Notes: a model not told the origin generated them from the sequence alone. 53,588 nt of DNA from an uncultured Flavobacterium sp. (GCA_947626185.1 CANQRD010000004.1:1-53588); one strand, 5' to 3'. Shown: positions 44,029-53,420, counted from the first letter of the stretch. Made by a program: numbers and translations.

Positions 44029-44854
44029 ATTTAGTTTTATCTGAAACAATATGTAAGTCTCTTTGTGGAAAAGGAATTTCAATGTTCGCTTCATCTAATG
44101 CTACTTTTATATTTTGTTGTACCTCATATACTGTATTCCAATAATCGGCTCTGTTCATCCAAATTCTAATCTTTAAATCTACCGAACTATCATTCAAATT
44201 ATCAACAAAAATAATTGGTTTTTTATCAGTAAGCACTCTACTATCTTTCGCTAAAGTTTTTTGAATTACTTCTTGAGCAATTTTAATATTTGCATCGTAA
44301 GAAATACCAACAACAAAATCAAATCGTCTTGATGTAATTGCCGAGTAATTAGTTATTACTGAGTTGGCTAATAATCCATTAGGACTAAACAGACGTAAAC
44401 CAGTAGGTCCGATTAATGTAGTATAAAGCAAATCAATTTTCTCCACCTCACCTTCTGTTCCACTTGGATTTGAAATATAGTCGCCTACTTTAAAAGGCTT
44501 GAACAATAAGATTAATACTCCTCCAGCAAAATTTGATAAACTTCCTTGTAAAGCTAAGCCAATTGCTAAACCTGCCGAAGCAAATGCTGCTGTAAAAACA
44601 GTAGTTTGAATTCCCATGGTAGCAGCAACAGTAATCAACAGTAAAATATACAATACCGTTTTGATTATACTGAGTAAAAATCCTCTTAATGAAAGTTCTA
44701 AATCTCTTTTTTCGAATCGTTTGCGAATAAAAGTAAGAATCAATTTTACAACATAACTACCAACAGATAATATGATAAGCCCAACTGCAATTTTGGGCAA
44801 AGCAGTAAAAACCGATTCTAACATTGTTTCAATTCCTCCTGATAATTTTTCCAT
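44027..44854 (-). CDS. Small-conductance mechanosensitive channel (MscS family)
   Basis: The 275-residue product has three membrane helices: ALPKIAVGLIILSVGSYVV, LLSIIKTVLYILLLITVAA, and the Gly/Ala-rich pore helix AFASAGLAIGLALQGSLSNFA followed by GGVLILLFKPFKVGDYI. The beta domain has GTEGEVEKIDLLYTTLIGP and SPNGLLANSVITNYS. A C-terminal alpha-beta part ends IPFPQRDLHIV. It opens on membrane tension during hypo-osmotic shock. It is downstream of a C1 peptidase with a 23-base gap. Confidence 0.94.
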   Translation of the reverse strand: MEKLSGGIETMLESVFTALPKIAVGLIILSVGSYVVKLILTFIRKRFEKRDLELSLRGFLLSIIKTVLYILLLITVAATMGIQTTVFTAAFASAGLAIGLALQGSLSNFAGGVLILLFKPFKVGDYISNPSGTEGEVEKIDLLYTTLIGPTGLRLFSPNGLLANSVITNYSAITSRRFDFVVGISYDANIKIAQEVIQKTLAKDSRVLTDKKPIIFVDNLNDSSVDLKIRIWMNRADYWNTVYEVQQNIKVALDEANIEIPFPQRDLHIVSDKTK

Positions 44855-44877
44855 AGCAATTTTAAATTTTATTTAAT

Positions 44878-46077
44878 CTATACTTTTAATTTAGATTTTA
44901 ATTCTTTTGGCAATCCGTCTTTATGAAGCATAATGTCGGTTGTTTTATACTTTACGTATTCTTTGGTCATATACATATAACCTTTGTAATCATTAGTAAC
45001 TCCCCAAGAGTTTTTAATTACGTAGTATTCTCTTCCATTTTGATCTTTCGCTATTCCAACAATATGCATACCATGATCATCCGTAGTTGAATAGTTATCA
45101 AAAGCTTCCTGACGCATTTCTGGAGTTACTTTTCTTTCTTGTTTAGGTCCATTAAACATTCCGTCTCTTTCCTCTGGTGTCATATCTTCCCATTCTTTTT
45201 CAGGTACAAAAGCTACTCCATTCTTCCAACTAAAATACTTTTCGCTTACATCTCCTGCCCAAGCAACAGTAAATCCATTTTTAATTGCATGATCAATAAT
45301 ATCTGTTAATTCATTCATTTTTACATTATAAACTTGATCGAAAGACCAGTTATCTGGTACTAATAGAACGAATTTATCATACAACGGATAATTTAAGTCT
45401 GATCCTATTTCTACGTAATCGTTAGGATTAATTCCTACTACTTCTTTAGCAAATGTTTCAGGAGTATATTCTTTTCCTTCCCATTTAAACTTCGTAGGTA
45501 CTTCGCCTAAATAAGCATCAATTGCTGAAGTATATGCTTTTTCCCAATTTGGAGTAAGTTTTCCATTTGGATTTGCCACCACTGCCTTTAAGATTCCTTC
45601 TTGAATAGCAGCCATCTCAGCAAATTTATTTTTTGTTGTTCCGTAATTTAATCCACTATATACTGATTGAGGCATAGCTCCATATTTTCTGTACATATTC
45701 ATAACATCGTGAAAAGCCCCTCCATCGCCAAGCGTAACTGCACCTTGCATTCTTACATACATTTTTCCTTTTTCAATATAGGAGTTACGTGCAGAATAGA
45801 TTTGAGAAAGCTCTACTGGACGTTTTCCCATTCTCATCATTTCAGATTCAATAAATGAATTTGCGGAATAAGACCAACATGTACCTGATGATCCTTGATT
45901 CTTAATTGGAGTATTCTCAATATCAATTACTGTTCTAAATTGATATAACTCTTTACTTTTATCACTTGCATTTAATTTTAGTGCATTCACTAAATTGTCT
46001 TGTGCATAAGTTGGTGTATAAGCTGCAAAAGCTAATGCTACAGCCAATACTAAGGCTTGAATTTTATTTTTATTCAT
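44878..46077 (-). CDS. C1-family cysteine peptidase, PepC/bleomycin hydrolase-like, exported
   Basis: The 399-residue product begins with a signal peptide (ALAFAAYTPTYAQ, cleavage near residue 26). The catalytic motif is NQGSSGTCWSYSANSFIES with Cys67, the histidine is in DDHGMHIVGIA, and the asparagine in VIKNSWGVTNDYKGYM. This is the aminopeptidase C / bleomycin hydrolase branch, here predicted to be periplasmic rather than cytoplasmic as in most PepC. It may process peptides in the envelope. Confidence 0.93.
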   Translation of the reverse strand: MNKNKIQALVLAVALAFAAYTPTYAQDNLVNALKLNASDKSKELYQFRTVIDIENTPIKNQGSSGTCWSYSANSFIESEMMRMGKRPVELSQIYSARNSYIEKGKMYVRMQGAVTLGDGGAFHDVMNMYRKYGAMPQSVYSGLNYGTTKNKFAEMAAIQEGILKAVVANPNGKLTPNWEKAYTSAIDAYLGEVPTKFKWEGKEYTPETFAKEVVGINPNDYVEIGSDLNYPLYDKFVLLVPDNWSFDQVYNVKMNELTDIIDHAIKNGFTVAWAGDVSEKYFSWKNGVAFVPEKEWEDMTPEERDGMFNGPKQERKVTPEMRQEAFDNYSTTDDHGMHIVGIAKDQNGREYYVIKNSWGVTNDYKGYMYMTKEYVKYKTTDIMLHKDGLPKELKSKLKV

Positions 46078-46264
46078 TGTAATTAAGGTTATTGATGTAA
46101 ATATAAAAAAACATTACTAAATTTCTTTAGAATACAGTCATCTTAGACTTGATTTTTATTGAGCATTCCTTAATATAGGTGTCATTTCTATTTTCTTTGT
46201 TACATATCAAGAAGATAAAAAAAAGAGCTACCAAATTAATGTTAGCTCTTTTATTAAAAATATT
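46078..46264. other. Short intergenic region C1 / S9 peptidase genes
   Basis: No gene. TATATTTA (46105-46098, minus strand) is a possible -7 element for the C1 peptidase gene without a -33 partner. A terminator hairpin for the S9 peptidase gene lies at 46218-46252. Confidence 0.4.
46218..46252 (-). terminator. Terminator after the S9 peptidase gene
   Basis: AAAAGAGCTA (46221-46230) pairs with TAGCTCTTTT (46243-46252); on the minus strand the stem leads into eight T residues. Confidence 0.8.
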
Positions 46265-48166
46265 TTACAAAGTTTCTTTTAACCAACGGAAAAATTCACC
46301 TTGCCATACTTGCGCATTTTGTGGTTGAATAACCCAATGATTTTCTTCTGGTAAATATAAAAATCTACTTTTCACTCCTCTTAATTGTGCTGCTTGAAAA
46401 GCTTCTTGTCCTTGTCCAATTGGCACACGATAATCTTTTCCTCCTTGAATAACCAAAATTGGTGTATTCCATTTATCAACATAATTGATCGGGTTGAAAT
46501 GATTTAAAGCATTTTGAACATCTTTATTAGCTTTGTCCCAATATGCACCACCAAGATCAAAGTTAGGAAAAAACACTTCTTCTGTAGTTCCGTACATACT
46601 AACTAAATCAAATACACCACAGTGAGAAATAAATGATTTAAAACGGTTTTCGTGTATTCCGGCTAAATAAAATACCGAGTAACCACCATAACTTGCACCT
46701 ACCGCTCCTAATCTACTACTGTCAACATATTTTTCTTTTGCTACATCGTCTATAGCCGCTAAATAATCTTGCATTGGTTTTCCTGCCCAATCTTTCGAAA
46801 TAGCTTCATTCCATTCTACACCATGTCCTGGCATACCTCTTCTGTTTGGCGCTACTACAATATAACCTTCAGCAGCCATTAATTGAAAATTCCAACGGAA
46901 AGAATAGAACTGTGTTAAAGCAGATTGTGGCCCACCTTGACAATATAATAATGTTGGATATTTTTTGTTTGGATCAAAATTTGGTGGATAAATTACCCAA
47001 ATAACCATATCCTTACCATCAACTGTTTTCACAATTCTTTTTTCGCTTTTACTTAAAGCTAGTTTTGAATAAATTTCATCGTTTACTTTAGTAATTTGTT
47101 TCCACGATTTCTTTTTTAAATCGTAAGAGTAAATTTCTGTAGCATGATTAAAATCTGTACGAGTAACTAAGATATTATTTCCTGCAAAACCTACAATCCC
47201 AGTTACATCAAAATCACCATCTGTTAATTGTTTTACAACAGGTGCAATTCTCTTTAATCCCGGAAAATTTACTTCAAACAATTGTACAGTTCCATTTACA
47301 GCAGCTACAAAGTAAATTTTTTCTCCGTCATCACTCCAACGATAACTGTCAACAGTTCCATCCCAATTAGCAGTTAAGTTTTGTTCTACATTTCCAAAAC
47401 GAACAATAATATCATTTTTATCTGCTTCATATCCGTCACGCTTCATTTGTAACCAAGTTAAATGGCCTTGAGGTGAAAAAGTTGGATGAGTATCGTATCC
47501 TGGATTGTTTGCTGTAAGGTTTTTAGTTTCTTTTGTATTTAAGTTATATTCGTACAAATCGGTATTTGTGCTCAATGCATACGCGGTTCCAAATTTCTTT
47601 TTCGACACATACACAATAGATTCGCTATTTGGCGACCAAATATAATCTTCTGATCCACCAAATGGTTTCTGAGGAGCATCGTACGGCTCGCCAAACATGA
47701 TATCTATTTTGTTTTCCTTATCTGATACAGGCGCATAAAAAACATGATTATGGTTACCTGTATTCCAACTATCCCAATGTCTATAATCTAATTCATCATA
47801 CACATATGCATCTGACTTTTGCATTGAAGGATAAAAGTCTTTTCCTAATACCTTATTAATTTTCACTTCCTCATCAAAAACAATCATTTCTCCGTTAGGA
47901 GAAATATTCTTATCTATCAGTAGCTCTTTGTAGTTATTAATTTCTGATGGCTTACCTCCCGACACTGGAATAATATAAGTTTTTGATGCAAAGTTATTCT
48001 CATCCATATTGGCATGAGTAACTCTATAAATTAAATTTTTTCCGTCTTTTGTAATACCAATCGGGCTCACTCTTCCAAGTTTCCAAAGCAATTCTTTTGT
48101 CATTACTTCTTGAGCAAAAGTACTCACTCCGATCAAACTCAAAACAAGTAAAAATATTTTTTTCAT
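46265..48166 (-). CDS. S9-family prolyl oligopeptidase-like exported peptidase
   Basis: From ATG 48166 the product has 633 residues: a signal peptide (LLVLSLIGVSTFAQ), a beta-propeller with WD-like repeats (SPNGEMIVFDEE, IWSPNSESIVYVSK, FSPQGHLTWLQM) and a C-terminal alpha/beta-hydrolase domain. The nucleophile motif is GASYGGYSVF, with the acid in VIQGGKDYRVP and the histidine in EENHWVIQP. Family members cleave dipeptides or short peptides. The frame reaches 48217, but the inner ATG starts a proper signal peptide. Confidence 0.95.
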   Translation of the reverse strand: MKKIFLLVLSLIGVSTFAQEVMTKELLWKLGRVSPIGITKDGKNLIYRVTHANMDENNFASKTYIIPVSGGKPSEINNYKELLIDKNISPNGEMIVFDEEVKINKVLGKDFYPSMQKSDAYVYDELDYRHWDSWNTGNHNHVFYAPVSDKENKIDIMFGEPYDAPQKPFGGSEDYIWSPNSESIVYVSKKKFGTAYALSTNTDLYEYNLNTKETKNLTANNPGYDTHPTFSPQGHLTWLQMKRDGYEADKNDIIVRFGNVEQNLTANWDGTVDSYRWSDDGEKIYFVAAVNGTVQLFEVNFPGLKRIAPVVKQLTDGDFDVTGIVGFAGNNILVTRTDFNHATEIYSYDLKKKSWKQITKVNDEIYSKLALSKSEKRIVKTVDGKDMVIWVIYPPNFDPNKKYPTLLYCQGGPQSALTQFYSFRWNFQLMAAEGYIVVAPNRRGMPGHGVEWNEAISKDWAGKPMQDYLAAIDDVAKEKYVDSSRLGAVGASYGGYSVFYLAGIHENRFKSFISHCGVFDLVSMYGTTEEVFFPNFDLGGAYWDKANKDVQNALNHFNPINYVDKWNTPILVIQGGKDYRVPIGQGQEAFQAAQLRGVKSRFLYLPEENHWVIQPQNAQVWQGEFFRWLKETL

Positions 48167-48448
48167 ATTATTAAGTTTAAATAAGTCGTAAAAATAGCGT
48201 TTTCTTTTAATTGCCACACAGTATTTCTGGTTTACTTGTTTTTTGAGATAAATTTAACTTACCAGTTTTCACAAAAACAGATTAAAATTTTAATACTAAT
48301 AATATGCTTTTCAATACAGTTATTTCTAAAGAATTGAATTAACTTGAATTTTCAATTAAATAAGAGACCTAAACTGTTATAATTATGCAAAGCATTGTAT
48401 TTAATTAAAAAAAAATAGCTACTTTTCACCCTCAATTATATTTTTCTC
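48167..48448. other. Divergent non-coding region S9 peptidase / symporter
   Basis: No gene is visible. For the plus strand, TTG at 48396-48398 and TACTTTTC at 48420-48427 form a weak promoter pair 21 bases apart. On the minus strand TATTTTTA (48196-48189) lacks a partner. Nothing else stands out. Confidence 0.4.
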
Positions 48449-49699
48449 ATGAAAAACAACAAATTATTTATTGCCATAATTATTGCTCTTTTATTGGGAG
48501 TTGTAATAGGCGGAGTAATACATTATTCTTTTCCAGAATATATAACTGGATTTTCAAAAAATATTAAATTATTAGGAACTATTTTCATTCGACTAGTTCA
48601 AATGATTATTGCCCCACTAGTGTTTACTACTTTAGTAGTTGGAATTGCTAAAATGGGCGATATGAAAATGGTTGGCCGAGTAGGTGCTAAAGCTATGGGA
48701 TGGTTTATTAGCGCTTCACTAATTTCGCTAACAATCGGATTAGTTTTGGTAAACTGGCTTCAGCCAGGAGCGAATACGAGTTTCGATATGGAAAATGTTT
48801 CTGATTCTTCCGACTTAATCACAAAAACAGGAGCATTAAGTTTACAAACCTTTATAGAACATCTAATTCCTAAAAGTGCATTTGAAGCATTTGCCAATAA
48901 TGAAATTCTACAAATAGTAGTTTTTGCCATCTTTTTTGGTATTGCTTTATCGAGCATTGGAAAAAGGGGGAAAAGCGTAATTAAATTATTTGACAGAATA
49001 GCAGAAGTTGTTTTAAAAATGGTAAACTATATTATGTGGACAGCTCCATTAGGGGTATTAGGAGCTATTGCTAGTGCAGTTTCTCTTTACGGACTAACTA
49101 TTTTTATTACCTATGCTAAATATTTAGGTGCCTTTGTTGCTGGTTTGGCTATATTATGGGCATTAATGATATTTGTAGGTTATCTTATTTTAGGAAAAGA
49201 TATTTGGAGATTGTTAAAAGCAATTAAAGAGCCTTTATTAATTGCTTTCTCTACAACAAGTAGCGAGGCTGTATTTCCAAAATTAGTAGAAAACTTAACT
49301 AAATTCGGCTGTTCTCCTAAAATTGTTTCTTTTACTTTACCTTTAGGCTATTCATTTAATCTCGACGGAAGTATGATGTACATGACATTTGCCAGTATAT
49401 TCATTGCTCAGATTTATGATGTTCCCTTATCTTTAGGAGATGAAATATTAATGCTATTAGTACTAATGGTTACAAGCAAAGGTGTAGCTGGTGTACCTAG
49501 AGCTTCATTAATTGTAATTGTAGCTACATGTGCAATGTTCAATATTCCACCTGAAGGAATAGCCTTTATTTTACCTATCGACCATTTCTGTGATATGGGA
49601 AGAAGCATGACAAATGTTTTAGGAAATGCTTTATCAACTGCTTCTATTGATAAATTTGAGCACGGTGAAGACGTAATAGAAAAAGCTACAACAATATAA
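48449..49699 (+). CDS. Dicarboxylate/amino acid:cation symporter (DAACS), GltP/DctA-like
   Basis: The 416-residue carrier keeps the hallmark motifs of acidic-substrate carriers: AFSTTSSEAVFPKLVE in HP1 (near residue 270), the TM7 motif FNLDGSMMYM, TSKGVAGVPRASLIV in HP2, and TM8 DHFCDMGRSMTNVLGNA, whose arginine binds a substrate carboxylate. Glutamate, aspartate or C4-dicarboxylates are likely substrates. This contrasts with the relative at 2131-3312, which lacks these residues. The DedA gene follows by 20 bases. Confidence 0.93.
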   Translation: MKNNKLFIAIIIALLLGVVIGGVIHYSFPEYITGFSKNIKLLGTIFIRLVQMIIAPLVFTTLVVGIAKMGDMKMVGRVGAKAMGWFISASLISLTIGLVLVNWLQPGANTSFDMENVSDSSDLITKTGALSLQTFIEHLIPKSAFEAFANNEILQIVVFAIFFGIALSSIGKRGKSVIKLFDRIAEVVLKMVNYIMWTAPLGVLGAIASAVSLYGLTIFITYAKYLGAFVAGLAILWALMIFVGYLILGKDIWRLLKAIKEPLLIAFSTTSSEAVFPKLVENLTKFGCSPKIVSFTLPLGYSFNLDGSMMYMTFASIFIAQIYDVPLSLGDEILMLLVLMVTSKGVAGVPRASLIVIVATCAMFNIPPEGIAFILPIDHFCDMGRSMTNVLGNALSTASIDKFEHGEDVIEKATTI

Positions 49700-49719
49700 A
49701 ACAACAAGACAATATACAC

Positions 49720-50427
49720 ATGGACGAATTTCATATTTCTCAGTTAATTAACCCTGAATTTTACATTAATCTTGAGATTGCAGGACATTCAATCGGTATT
49801 TATGTTGTACTATTTATAGTATTTGCTGAAACCGGATTATTTGCTGGATTCTTTTTACCAGGTGATAGTTTACTTTTCTTAGCAGGTATTTACAGTACTG
49901 CACTTATGCAAGAGCTTTTTGCAATAGATAGTGATTTTTGGAACGTAACTCTTTTAGCTACTTTAGTAGCACTTGCAGGTATTTTAGGAAACACCTTTGG
50001 TTATTGGTTTGGTGCAAAAAGCGGAAACTATCTCTACAATGTAAAAGACAACTTTATCTATAAAAAGAAATATCTTTATGAATCAAAAGTATTCTTTGAA
50101 AGACACGGCGGTAGAGCCATTATATTTGGTCGCTTTTTACCAGTTGTAAGAACATTTGCACCAATTATTGCAGGAATTGTAAGAATGGATATAAAACGCT
50201 TTATGTTTTACAATGTAATCAGTTCATTCATTTGGGCAACCTCATTAATATTTGCAGGACATTATCTACAAGTTTGGTTAATGAATGCTTATGAAATTGA
50301 TTTAAAACAATACATTGAATGGATAATCCTATTCTTGGTTCTTGTTACAACATTACCAGTAATTATTAAACTTGTAAAGAGCAAAGCTGGAAGTGAAGTA
50401 TCAACAGAAACAACAGATAAGGAATAA
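49720..50427 (+). CDS. DedA/SNARE-associated-like membrane protein
   Basis: The 235-residue membrane protein has FVLFIVFAETGLFAGFFLPGD-type motifs near residue 32 (ETGLFAGFFLPGDSLLFLAG) and the signature GRFLPVVRTFAPIIAG near residue 140. The family includes DedA/DTMP flippases that recycle undecaprenyl phosphate and phosphatidylethanolamine; which lipid this one moves cannot be told. Probably co-transcribed with the symporter gene, with a terminator after it. Confidence 0.93.
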   Translation: MDEFHISQLINPEFYINLEIAGHSIGIYVVLFIVFAETGLFAGFFLPGDSLLFLAGIYSTALMQELFAIDSDFWNVTLLATLVALAGILGNTFGYWFGAKSGNYLYNVKDNFIYKKKYLYESKVFFERHGGRAIIFGRFLPVVRTFAPIIAGIVRMDIKRFMFYNVISSFIWATSLIFAGHYLQVWLMNAYEIDLKQYIEWIILFLVLVTTLPVIIKLVKSKAGSEVSTETTDKE

Positions 50428-50445
50428 TAAAAATATACATTTAAT

Positions 50446-50480
50446 AAAAAAACCGTTATCTTAGAGATAACGGTTTTTTT
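50446..50480. terminator. Bidirectional terminator, dedA / ferredoxin gene
   Basis: Fifteen-base arms 50446-50460 and 50466-50480 (core ACCGTTATC/GATAACGGT) with A7/T7 ends and loop TTAGA. Confidence 0.9.
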
Positions 50481-50489
50481 ATACGAGAA

Positions 50490-50822
50490 CTACTCTGGTG
50501 CCAGCTCTACAACTAAACCGTCTAATTCAGATGCTAGATGTATTTGACAGCCAAGTCTACTATTATCTTTCACATTAAAAGCTTCCCATAACATTGCCTC
50601 CTCATCAGGATTCATTTCTGGTAAAGTTACCTCATCAGCATTTAATACATAACATTGACAAGAAGCACACATAGCCATTCCACCGCAAATACCAATAGTA
50701 CCTTCGGGTGCTAACTCATAAGCACGAACTAATTCCATTACATTCATGTTCATATCTATTGGAGCGTCTACTAAGTGAGAAGTTCCTTCTCTATCAATTA
50801 TTGTTACTTTTATATCTGACAT
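50490..50822 (-). CDS. 2Fe-2S ferredoxin, adrenodoxin/ISC type
   Basis: The 110-residue ferredoxin has the cluster motif CGGMAMCASC (Cys46, Cys52, Cys55) and the fourth ligand Cys92 in RLGCQIH, the C-x5-C-x2-C spacing of vertebrate-type and ISC ferredoxins rather than plant-type. It would carry single electrons in the cytoplasm. The FNR gene lies 8 bases upstream in the same orientation, so the pair probably forms an NADPH-FNR-ferredoxin chain. Targets could include Fe-S assembly or P450-like enzymes. Confidence 0.94.
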   Translation of the reverse strand: MSDIKVTIIDREGTSHLVDAPIDMNMNVMELVRAYELAPEGTIGICGGMAMCASCQCYVLNADEVTLPEMNPDEEAMLWEAFNVKDNSRLGCQIHLASELDGLVVELAPE

Positions 50823-50830
50823 ACTATATA

Positions 50831-51883
50831 TTATTCTATTGATTTTACAACTGCTTTTTCAGCTTCCTTACGTGTACCATCAAATCCATTAATACCAGAA
50901 ACAGTTGTGTATTTTAACACATATTTTTTTCCTGGATTCAACATATTATATACACTCTGACACATTAAAGTTGCCTCATGAAAACCACATAAAATAAGTT
51001 TAAGCTTACCTGGATATGTATTAATATCTCCAATTGCATAAATACCAGGAATATTTGTTTGGTAATCTAATGCGTTATTTACTTTAATTGCATTTTTTTC
51101 AATCTCTAAGCCCCAATTGCCAATTGGTCCTAATTTTGGTGTTAAACCAAACAATGGGATAAAATAATCACAAACCACCTCTTCTTGAGCTCCTTCACGA
51201 TCAACTACCACACTTTCTAATTTATTAACTCCTTTAAGCTCAACAATTTCAGCAGGGGTAATTAAATTAATCTTTCCTTGATTCTTTAAAGCTTGTACTT
51301 TTTCAACTGAATCTAACGCTCCTCTAAACTCATTTCTTCTATGTACTAAATGTACTTCAGAAGCAACATCTGCCAAGAATATACTCCAGTCTAATGCTGA
51401 ATCACCTCCTCCAGCAATAACAATCCTTTTACCAGCAAACATATCTGGATTTTTGACAAAGTACTCTACTCCTTTATCTTCATAAAAAGCCAAGTTCTCC
51501 AATTCCGGCTTACGAGGTTCAAAAGACCCTAATCCACCAGCAATTGCAATCGCTTTTCCCTTGTGTTTTGTACCTTTATTTGTTGTTACTATAAAAGTAC
51601 CATCTTCTTGTTTATCAATTGTTTCTGCTACTTCATTTAAGGTAAAACCTGGCTGAAACTGCTTTATTTGCTCCATTAGGTTATCTACCAACTCAGCAGC
51701 ACCTACAGAAGGATACCCTGGAATATCAAAAATAGGTTTTTTGGGATATAATTCTGTTAACTGACCTCCTGGTTGAGGTAGCCCGTCTATTAAATGACAT
51801 TTTAATTTTAATAATCCTGCTTCAAAAACAGCAAAAAGCCCAGTAGGCCCAGCTCCAATGATAATTATATCGGTTTCAATCAT
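50831..51883 (-). CDS. Ferredoxin-NADP(+) reductase, thioredoxin reductase-like type
   Basis: From ATG 51883 the product has 350 residues. It has the FAD motif IIIIGAGPTGLFAVFEAG at the N-terminus, the NAD(P) motif VIAGGGDSALDWSIFL near residue 157, and the closing FAD motif GIYAIGDINTYPGK near residue 281. The redox CxxC of thioredoxin reductases is absent, which with the adjacent ferredoxin supports type-2 ferredoxin-NADP reductase. The frame extends to 51946 but the added residues do not fit the family. Confidence 0.93.
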   Translation of the reverse strand: MIETDIIIIGAGPTGLFAVFEAGLLKLKCHLIDGLPQPGGQLTELYPKKPIFDIPGYPSVGAAELVDNLMEQIKQFQPGFTLNEVAETIDKQEDGTFIVTTNKGTKHKGKAIAIAGGLGSFEPRKPELENLAFYEDKGVEYFVKNPDMFAGKRIVIAGGGDSALDWSIFLADVASEVHLVHRRNEFRGALDSVEKVQALKNQGKINLITPAEIVELKGVNKLESVVVDREGAQEEVVCDYFIPLFGLTPKLGPIGNWGLEIEKNAIKVNNALDYQTNIPGIYAIGDINTYPGKLKLILCGFHEATLMCQSVYNMLNPGKKYVLKYTTVSGINGFDGTRKEAEKAVVKSIE

Positions 51884-51902
51884 GATGTGTAGTTCATTTA
51901 TA

Positions 51903-51910
51903 CAAAGATA
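51903..51910 (-). promoter_or_regulatory. Candidate -7 element of the FNR-ferredoxin operon
   Basis: On the minus strand TATCTTTG (51910-51903) matches TANNTTTG. The -33 site 19 bases upstream reads TTTT. Confidence 0.45.
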
Positions 51911-51940
51911 AACTTTGTCATGTTTATTAAAAATGATAAA

Positions 51941-51982
51941 AGTCAACTATAAACAGTATTTTATTCTTGTTTATAGTTGACT
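51941..51982 (-). terminator. Hairpin after nifU
   Basis: AGTCAACTATAAAC (51941-51954) pairs perfectly with 51969-51982 (14 bp). On the minus strand only a broken T-rich tract follows, so termination may be incomplete. Confidence 0.65.
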
Positions 51983-51991
51983 AAGTTATTT

Positions 51992-52231
51992 TTACTCAAC
52001 ATTAACTACCGACTCGATTTCTGGTGCGTATTTCTTAATTGTAGTTTCAACCCCTGCGCTTAAGGTCATTTGATTCACACTGCAAGCTGTACAAGCACCT
52101 TCTAATCGAACTTTAACATGCTTATTGTCAACTATATCAATTAATGTAATATCTCCTCCATCGGTTTGCAAAAACGGGCGAATCTCGTCTAACGCCTTCA
52201 TAACGTTTTCTCTGATAGTTATTGATGCCAT
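51992..52231 (-). CDS. NifU C-terminal-type Fe-S scaffold protein
   Basis: A 79-residue stand-alone NifU C-terminal (Nfu) domain. The cluster-binding pair is in GACTACSVNQMTL-type sequence (CTAC near residue 47), preceded by FLQTDGGDITLIDI, a family hallmark. Nfu proteins receive Fe-S clusters and pass them to targets. It starts 12 bases after the mrp stop in the same direction, so cluster scaffold and carrier ATPase are made together. Confidence 0.93.
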   Translation of the reverse strand: MASITIRENVMKALDEIRPFLQTDGGDITLIDIVDNKHVKVRLEGACTACSVNQMTLSAGVETTIKKYAPEIESVVNVE

Positions 52232-52243
52232 ATATTTATATAA

Positions 52244-53374
52244 TTATTTCTTACCAGCAGCTGAACATCCAGCCATGGTTGTTATCTTAATTGCTTCTGT
52301 AGGTGGCAAAGAGTCATTTCTCAACACTACTTGTTCCACTACATTTCTTGTAACTTCTTCGAATATCTTTGCCACAATTGTATCGTTTTGCAATGCTGCT
52401 GGGCGACCATAATCTCCAGCTTCTCGAATACTTTGAACAATTGGTACTTCTCCTAAAAATGGAACTCCTAAATCTTCAGCTAAATTCTTCGCTCCATTTT
52501 CACCAAAAATATAATATTTATTATCTGGTAATTCAGCAGGAGTAAAATAAGCCATATTTTCAACAATACCTAAAACTGGAACATTGATACTTTCTGACAT
52601 AAACATTGACACTCCTTTTTTAGCATCTGCTAAAGCAACGGCTTGGGGTGTAGATACTACTACTGCTCCTGTTATAGGTAATGATTGCATGATTGATAAA
52701 TGAATATCTCCTGTTCCTGGAGGCAAGTCTAAAAGTAAGAAATCTAATTCTCCCCAATCTGCGTCAAAAATCATTTGATTTAATGCTTTTGATGCCATTG
52801 GTCCTCTCCAGATAATTGCTTGATCAGCTTTTGTAAAAAATCCGATTGAAAGTATTTCAACTCCGTAAGAAATAATTGGTTTCATTTTAGAACGGCCATC
52901 AACTTCCACAGATATTGGTTTAGCATTTTCTACGTCGAACATAATAGGCATTGAAGGACCGTAAATATCGGCATCTAAAATACCAACACTAAAGCCCATA
53001 CTTGCTAAACTTGAAGCAATGTTAGCCGTAACAGTTGATTTTCCTACTCCTCCTTTTCCTGAAGAAATAGCAACGATATTTTTAATACCTGGAATTGCTT
53101 TACCTTTAATTTCAGGCTTTTCGGCTGCTTCAACTTTTATATTTACTTTTACTTTTGCTTTATCGTATACGTGCTCATGGATAGCCTTCATCACATCTAC
53201 CTCAGCTCTTTTTTTGATATGTAAAGCAGGTGTTGACAAAACAAGGTCTACAACAACTTCGTCTCCAAAAGTCATTACATTGTTTACCGCTCCACTTTCA
53301 ACCATATTTTTCCCTTCACCAGCAATAGTAATTGTTTCTAATGCTTTAAGAATTTCTTTTCTATCTAATTTCAT
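52244..53374 (-). CDS. mrp: Mrp/NBP35-type ATPase, Fe-S cluster carrier
   Basis: The 376-residue product has an N-terminal DUF59 (MIP18-like) domain (residues 1-85), then a P-loop ATPase domain: SSGKGGVGKSTVTANIASSL near residue 104 (deviant Walker A), DADIYGPSMPIM, DWGELDFLLLDLPPGTGD and VVVSTPQAVALADAKKG. The CxxC pair that bridges the Fe-S cluster in the ApbC/NBP35 dimer is absent; the region reads NMAYFTPAELPDNKYYIFG. A single cysteine near the C-terminus (MAGCSAAGKK) remains. A role in Fe-S delivery is the family assignment, but how this variant would hold a cluster is unclear. Confidence 0.93.
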   Translation of the reverse strand: MKLDRKEILKALETITIAGEGKNMVESGAVNNVMTFGDEVVVDLVLSTPALHIKKRAEVDVMKAIHEHVYDKAKVKVNIKVEAAEKPEIKGKAIPGIKNIVAISSGKGGVGKSTVTANIASSLASMGFSVGILDADIYGPSMPIMFDVENAKPISVEVDGRSKMKPIISYGVEILSIGFFTKADQAIIWRGPMASKALNQMIFDADWGELDFLLLDLPPGTGDIHLSIMQSLPITGAVVVSTPQAVALADAKKGVSMFMSESINVPVLGIVENMAYFTPAELPDNKYYIFGENGAKNLAEDLGVPFLGEVPIVQSIREAGDYGRPAALQNDTIVAKIFEEVTRNVVEQVVLRNDSLPPTEAIKITTMAGCSAAGKK

Positions 53375-53420
53375 TATATGCGATTAGTTTTCAATATTTT
53401 AATATAAATCTTGATTAATG

